Origin: Winogradskyella psychrotolerans
GTDB taxonomy: Bacteria > Bacteroidota > Bacteroidia > Flavobacteriales > Flavobacteriaceae
DNA length: 55,024 nucleotides
Reading direction: 5' to 3'
NCBI RefSeq assembly: GCF_018860545.1
Contig: NZ_JAHKPN010000009.1
Coordinates: 1-55,024 of the forward strand
The number at the start of each line of letters is the position of its first letter. Within the stretch, counting starts at the first letter, position 1. The notes under the pieces are model-generated. The model saw nothing but the letters and a program-made list of their open reading frames with translations, did no database searches and was not told the DNA's origin. Below, one piece after another: positions 51,701 to 55,024 of the stretch. The translations under genes and the position numbers were made by a program.

Positions 51701-54000
51701 TGTCTTACGTATATGGTATAAGTTCCAGCAGTATCTATTGAAAATATATTAGTGGCTTGAAAATTTGTTCCATCAATACTGTATTCATAACCTGAAGGAA
51801 CATTATTTACGGTAATACTTCCGTTAGTTTCACAAATAATATCTGTAGAATTTACCGTAGGATTTAATTCATTTTGGTAAACATTAAAATAGAATTGAAC
51901 ATTACAGCCACCAGGATAGTTGATTGTAATTCGATATTGCCCCGCTGTATCAACAACAAAACCTGATTCACTAGGTATAGCGTTCCATGTACAAGACGGG
52001 TCTTCATTAGCACAGTCTGAATTTGAAACGGCATCACAACTTGTTTCATCAAGTACTTCCCAAATAATAGAAGTAGAGTCAGATACATTAGTTTGAATTA
52101 TTCTTGTATCCTCAGCACCACATAAAAATATATTAGGTAATAACTTTCCATCATTAGGACACGTTACAACTTCATCTGCATATGGAATTACAGGGTTTGT
52201 AGTGTTAGAACCAAAAAGTTGTACGTTAAATTGCTGTACAATTGATTGACAAGGGGCAACTGCTGTGTTATAAGAATAGTACGTCCCTGTTTCAGTAACG
52301 GTTATGGACTGCGAATTTCCAATAACAGGAACTCCTGTAGGACTGGTAGACCATGCATACGAATCGTAACCATCAGCTGCAGTTAATTCTACACTATCTC
52401 CACATAGAATTTCATCATATTCAAAAGTACAGTTAAGATCCGCTAAAAAATTAGTCGCTTGAGGTGAAATTAAACATCCCGTATTACTACTTAAACTTGG
52501 ATCATCTGTTATAGTGAAATCAGGATTTTCAGTACCTTGATATGTCGCATAAGCTTGATTATTCACAATATTTGAACATGCATTTTCTAACTGACCACAA
52601 TCATCAACCACTTGAACCTCAATTCGAATTTCGTAAACAGGATCATTTTCTTCTACAAGGGAATTATCAATATCTAAAATAAGCTCTCTTGTTGCTGCAT
52701 TATAACTTTGAACGGTAACACCCGTAGGCAGAATTAAATCTGTTGGATGATTATAAATTATATTTACAGGTAAAATATCTCTAATACTAAAGTTTGTAGC
52801 ATCATCATTACCTGTATTTTGAAAACCAATGACATAGTTTAAAGAGGAGCCTAAACCTACAAGCTGACCTCCAATATCATTTCCTAAGTCATCTTCAACT
52901 ATTTTTGTTAATACTATATTTGGAGCAATAATCTCAATGGCGAAAGCACTAAAATAATAATAGTAGATATCTAAATTACTTCCTAAACTAATATTTGCCG
53001 TAGTCGCATTATTGGCAATTAATGAATTCCCCGGATTTGGTATATTAATAATACCAGCATCAAACCCTAAAGTGTTAGAACTATTTGGAGTTCTATTGGT
53101 AAACAATTCAGAGGTATTTGTAAGTGGGTTAATATCGGAAACAGAACTATTAAAGAAGTTGTTACCAGGACGAATAGTAGTACCTGCATTGTTGGTTGCA
53201 CTAATTGTAGTTCCATTAAGTCTTAAATAATCTCCAGAATAACCTCGGTCACCTTCAATAGTACTAAATGCGAATTTTGCACGTACAGGACCTGTTGGTA
53301 TCGTGGTAAAACCACTTACCGGAAAAGTCTCATTTATAGAACTAGTAATCTTTGTAAAACCATCAAAAGAAGTAATATACTTACTAGGTAAAAGCGGATC
53401 TTCATAAACCACAAATAAAGACCAACCAGCGGAAAGTCCTTCAGAATTTGGTTTCGGCCCCACTAAAGTTGAAATGTTTGCTACAGAATATGTCCCTTCA
53501 GGATCTGGTAGTGCGGTAAGCATATCTGTAACATCATGATAATAGGCATAGGTATTAGAATGATTATTATTCGATGCATTTTGGTAGTAAATTTCCGTTC
53601 CTGTAATATCTTCATAAGAGCCTCCTGGTACTTTAAATTTTATCTCAGATTTTGGTTCATCACCATCAACAACAGCACTCCAATATAATCCTGCATAAAC
53701 AATAACATAACAACTGTCATCACTTGGTACATCTAGATCGGCACTACTAGAGTTAAATGTACTAGGATCACCATCTATATCTACATATACTGCAGCATTT
53801 ACTCCGTCATTGGTAGAGTTTCCATTATATGGGGTAGAAGCATGTAATCCCACATTACTGTTTCCTATTAGAAGAATATCACCTTTTATGGCTTGGTCAT
53901 ACCGAGGTGAAAATGGGACGAGGTTTTGAGCAAATGTTAATTGTCCTAAAATAAGTGCTAAAGCAATTATTAAGATTCTAGAAAAAGTAGGTTTTTTCAT
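45787..54000 (-). CDS. Giant SprB-like surface adhesin with T9SS type B sorting domain
   Basis: A 2737-residue exported protein. Signal peptide 1-24 (TFAQ). Residues 25-360 are an N-terminal beta-rich region; about 360-510 is a DUF11-like module (IVLTKIVEDDLGNDIGGQ); 515-715 hold PKD-like domains with CGDSVELTAADGYDSYAW. From about 715 to 2645 there are some 23 SprB-type repeats of about 84 residues, each with a near-invariant Cys then Gly near the start, a PPYTYSI-like strand, FxxLxAGTYT and a closing DxxGC. The end (ICIPNWFTPNGDGEFDTWAPG ... FDRYGRRV ... WDGKYKGRELPTGDY) is a CHU_C gliding-motility type B signal. The probable role is adhesion or gliding, with the downstream SprF-like partner. 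Confidence 0.95.
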   Translation of the reverse strand: MKKPTFSRILIIALALILGQLTFAQNLVPFSPRYDQAIKGDILLIGNSNVGLHASTPYNGNSTNDGVNAAVYVDIDGDPSTFNSSSADLDVPSDDSCYVIVYAGLYWSAVVDGDEPKSEIKFKVPGGSYEDITGTEIYYQNASNNNHSNTYAYYHDVTDMLTALPDPEGTYSVANISTLVGPKPNSEGLSAGWSLFVVYEDPLLPSKYITSFDGFTKITSSINETFPVSGFTTIPTGPVRAKFAFSTIEGDRGYSGDYLRLNGTTISATNNAGTTIRPGNNFFNSSVSDINPLTNTSELFTNRTPNSSNTLGFDAGIINIPNPGNSLIANNATTANISLGSNLDIYYYYFSAFAIEIIAPNIVLTKIVEDDLGNDIGGQLVGLGSSLNYVIGFQNTGNDDATNFSIRDILPVNIIYNHPTDLILPTGVTVQSYNAATRELILDIDNSLVEENDPVYEIRIEVQVVDDCGQLENACSNIVNNQAYATYQGTENPDFTITDDPSLSSNTGCLISPQATNFLADLNCTFEYDEILCGDSVELTAADGYDSYAWSTSPTGVPVIGNSQSITVTETGTYYSYNTAVAPCQSIVQQFNVQLFGSNTTNPVIPYADEVVTCPNDGKLLPNIFLCGAEDTRIIQTNVSDSTSIIWEVLDETSCDAVSNSDCANEDPSCTWNAIPSESGFVVDTAGQYRITINYPGGCNVQFYFNVYQNELNPTVNSTDIICETNGSITVNNVPSGYEYSIDGTNFQATNIFSIDTAGTYTIYVRQIGVATNPCVFTVPSVQIRDREFTGSTTITQPLCHGDKGSIHISANDADPQYVFTLAQGATIVNTVGPVIDNNYTFQNLNPGTYTATIESENGCIYSEDITIIEPPILTATVALTSPLNCSDGEITVYPVGGTSPYYYFVNGATEFQSTPEIVVTSAGIYNITVTDSNNCSTDVTINVDAISGPDFNVDTTDIACAGSDGTGALTINVTNANGSSIAYSIDGGATFVNSNVFTGLSIGNYDVVVEYTSGTDVCESSPQTVTINSADPITGTVEVSAPYTCLSSGTITVTGVTGGQPPYSYSIDGVTFQNVASFSDLTAGDYTVIVMDATGCASAMEQITIEELNPPTALTFDNTDVACPSNTATISIIGTTGGVGTLQYQITAPASAVTAYQTSPDFSGLEPGTYTFQVKDENDCVYSESHTIVPTPSPTLSVVLTKDLDCEALPDAILTGTITGAAPYTYAVSIDGAAYTDLGATGTPFTYSAATAGTYQLQITDANGCIAESSLITVTPLSLPALSLVVQTQEILCNSDTNGAIDVTIDTSVGTPPFTINVNNDTTATDYGTQTTSLPAGTYTVTVTDSKLCTATETVTIDQPDPIIVDYDAIDITCGAGGISQGSVIVNSVTGGTPPYNYFVTGTNGYENSELNNIGSTSVSFDVVDFGLYQINVVDANGCSVLVQDVLVASPPTDLDIDIETNVDCSVGGEAVVSIGSTLTSDGPFFFSIYEGPGTVYPAGTWVSEDAPDSESATFTGLIPGALYTFIVYDASTLCSYYEPATIPIPTNSTLTATAVSSNNITCTGSADGNVSFTITSTYGSPVSITYEIFNSLSLTSTGISDSAALPANGSLTISDYGPLPFGNYFVSIRETSGPNAGCGIITAPFNITESAFLLELSATIDQNVNCEPNSGVISAVASNGTPPYEYQITTTATTPLVTDASWDASSTFNMDVGSYYVHVKDAYNCIVTSPVLVLDMDPTPSISAVLNNQCTVEEGAFEIDVTLDTVGLPPYSVSINGGAFQTQTFPFTLSNLYSGTHTIEIQDVNGCGNEVSVDVVAPLFIIPEVTASPSCNDDDGEITMTTNGGSGSYTYSISPSPASISFAGDVFSGVPSGSYTITITDTVTSCTEEVSISVSQAVLPTFTLTPNTITCFGDNSGSFEINVASYTGAYTYEVFDDSGVSVTGIVSANTSTNPEIVSGMEAGTYAVVLTETDIPFCSATSNVTLVSPVEAMTLNVSETSNVTCNDNEGTITAIATGGWGDYEYELTGAAIVAYSSNGSFTSLSAGTYTINVRDAGGCIVSETITLETPTPIAATFTPSSTVLSCFGDQDASITITNVTGGQGSNYTYTLNTVLPTPSVSGPQTSNTFENLGPGTYFVRITDGYDCEFSSENIVISEPDSIEASLVRTTTQTCLTESTLTLSATGGTGLYSYSDNPSFTAIIGTFTTSTTFSVSDGTYSYYVRDANGCETNVSNEISVDPLLNLEVTLESTNPTINCAGDNNGTILATAIGGLGNYTYTLQDNAGNTVTATENTPGFFTELFAGDYVVLVESGDCVATSAPISITEPDAPLDASIVVNNVSCAGNNNGSVEITASGGTGIIKYAISPQLNQFFETNTIENLAPGDYNIIVQDELGCYLTFDFTITEPTPVILSIVPDSFFPEVCSGDVNGEFSIAISGGTLPYSVSLDDYDGVYTTGSAAQTEFDFTSLEGGDHIVFVRDAEGCESEWNITFPESVSILPEIIIESVCDNNTQGNIVTVTVDDSIEDLDELDYSLNGGPYQSDNKFINVPVGTDHFIDVRHTNGCIQTTEFFDIEMADPVTLDLTEGELNEYIANASGGTGDYQYTINDEDYGDENSFIIYESGLYTITVTDSSGCYATIQVELVFQDICIPNWFTPNGDGEFDTWAPGCTLNYPDLTFDIFDRYGRRVANYRVGEVWDGKYKGRELPTGDYWFVVKTNDAINDKEFVGHFTLYR

Positions 54001-54068
54001 GATACTATATTTTATTTTATCACTTTATTTCTTGGGGCAAAGAAGAAAGTGAATGTTGGCTTAAACTA

Positions 54069-55024
54069 TTATTGATTCTCTATTTTTACTATTGACATTT
54101 TTCCATTATACGGTCTGTTTCCTTTAGCTTCTAAAGCTTTATTGGCATTCGATATATTATCAACCTTTTCATAATAAATGTAATATTTACTCGTCGTTAC
54201 ATCATGAAAGAAATCTACATTGGTTCTACCTGACGCGATAACTTTTGCTAAAAATTCATCTCTACTTTTTACATCTCCATGAACTGCAATAATCATATAG
54301 AAACCACTTTCAACATGGTTGATATTCTTTAATATTTTAATACTGTTTCCTTGAGCTTCTCCAAAATCAAAATCTTCAACTTTCAATGGAGTTTCCGATA
54401 ATTCAGTAGTTTCTCTTAATTGCTTTAATTTAGCTCTGTCTTGACTATATCTATCATCTTCATTGTTGAATGCAGCACGTTTAATGCGTCTTCTTTTCTC
54501 AAATTCAGTAGCAATTTGAATCGTTTCTAATTTTGCATCTAATTGAGATTTTAACTCATTTGCTTTTAATTGTTCTGACTCTAATCTTTTTATTTCTTTT
54601 TTATAAAACAACGTAACTTCATCTAATGCTAAAGTACCTATAGCAGCACGCTCTTCGTAAAGTTTATTTAATTCCTCAATTTTCTCACTTCGTGTCTTAA
54701 TCACATTATCTAAATCCGCCTTAATTGCTTTCAATGTATTGTTTTCAGCAGTTACACTTTTAAATGGTTTTGGCTGAACGGTAATACCTTGATCACTTAA
54801 GTCATTTTCCTCTTTCATATCCTTAAGATCTTGATCTTTAATCGCAACGATCTCATCAAATTGTTTTAACAATTCATTCTGAACGGTTTTAGACGCTTCT
54901 GTCGATTTGGTTATCGTTTGCATTGATACAGCGAGTGCATCCGTTGGATTGGAAATGGCATTTTCTTTTGCAGCGTCTTCTTGATCTTTTTGTTCTGCTA
55001 ATAACTTAGCCTGAGCAGCAGCGT
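54069..55024 (-). CDS. C-terminal part of a cell-envelope protein with SPOR-like end (partial)
   Basis: The frame runs in from the window edge without a stop, so the ATG at 54923 is internal and the gene starts outside. What is seen is 318 codons: a coiled-coil region rich in Lys, Glu and Ala (to about 54500), then a C-terminal domain of about 80 residues (SGFYMIIAVHGDVKSRDEFLAK to SIVKIENQ) of the type found at the end of long PorP/SprF-related proteins, similar in pattern to SPOR. It lies 69 bases upstream of the giant adhesin on the same strand. It probably belongs to the same T9SS/gliding operon. Confidence 0.7.
   Translation of the reverse strand, partial: AAAQAKLLAEQKDQEDAAKENAISNPTDALAVSMQTITKSTEASKTVQNELLKQFDEIVAIKDQDLKDMKEENDLSDQGITVQPKPFKSVTAENNTLKAIKADLDNVIKTRSEKIEELNKLYEERAAIGTLALDEVTLFYKKEIKRLESEQLKANELKSQLDAKLETIQIATEFEKRRRIKRAAFNNEDDRYSQDRAKLKQLRETTELSETPLKVEDFDFGEAQGNSIKILKNINHVESGFYMIIAVHGDVKSRDEFLAKVIASGRTNVDFFHDVTTSKYYIYYEKVDNISNANKALEAKGNRPYNGKMSIVKIENQ

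Noticed and set aside
45787..54000. Tandem DNA repeats suggesting CRISPR or assembly duplication in the giant gene
   Set aside because: Repeats are visible at protein level only and are diverged at DNA level; there is no constant direct repeat with unique spacers.

Overview
The window is chromosomal DNA from a low-GC member of the Bacteroidetes, almost certainly a marine or aquatic Flavobacteriaceae species. Evidence: several promoters match the Bacteroidetes -7 box TAnnTTTG, Shine-Dalgarno sequences are rare, and the genes include type IX secretion system (T9SS) substrates with type A and type B sorting domains, PorP/SprF proteins, a SusC-like carboxypeptidase/plug domain, a fused 2-oxoacid dehydrogenase E1 and the flavobacterial MutS2 without an Smr domain. 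No rRNA, tRNA, CRISPR array or insertion sequence was recognised.

Layout. 1-1.3 kb: a XerC/D-like tyrosine recombinase with a nested inverted repeat just before its start. 1.4-4.7 kb: YebC, and a likely gcvT / SDR / pterin-carbinolamine dehydratase operon. 4.9-6.8 kb: a cysteine-rich copper-protein-like gene and a GH3-family adenylating enzyme. 7.0-9.8 kb: a secreted HExxH peptidase, then a two-gene unit of a radical SAM protein with helix-hairpin-helix and its DUF4130 partner, a poorly characterised putative DNA repair pair. 9.8-16 kb: an FAD/NAD(P) protein, a small outer-membrane barrel, a YdiJ-like FAD/Fe-S dehydrogenase and an LpxH-like phosphoesterase. 16.2-20.5 kb: a five-gene cluster, aroC, membrane protein, dicarboxylate/glutamate symporter, mercaptopyruvate sulfurtransferase and TerB-like protein. 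20.6-27 kb: an unusual DUF4139 (MuiA-like) protein with a TonB-plug block inserted in it, a DCC thiol protein, MutS2, uracil-DNA glycosylase and a small membrane protein. 27-30.2 kb: a four-gene operon of SUI1/YciH, DUF1835, nucleoside phosphorylase and a solute-binding-fold protein without signal peptide. 30.3-39.8 kb: 2OG-Fe(II) oxygenase, E1 alpha/beta fusion, secreted serine protease, 3D-domain lipoprotein, ExbD, RadD-like helicase and a secreted protein of unknown role. 39.8-44.7 kb: RluE-like pseudouridine synthase, DUF1853, hibernation factor HPF with an ArsC-like protein, and, divergently, an EF-G paralogue without the catalytic switch II histidine. 44.8-55 kb: a T9SS/gliding cluster of SprF-like protein, a 2737-residue SprB-like adhesin and the C-terminal end of a third cell-envelope protein cut by the window edge.

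No textbook defence island or mobile system is present. The items that most deserve follow-up are the EF-G paralogue beside HPF, the DUF4139/TonB-plug chimera, the radical SAM/DUF4130 pair, the giant adhesin locus, and several structured non-coding elements (nested palindromes, a REP-like element, a (GATT)7 microsatellite and an orphan terminator).
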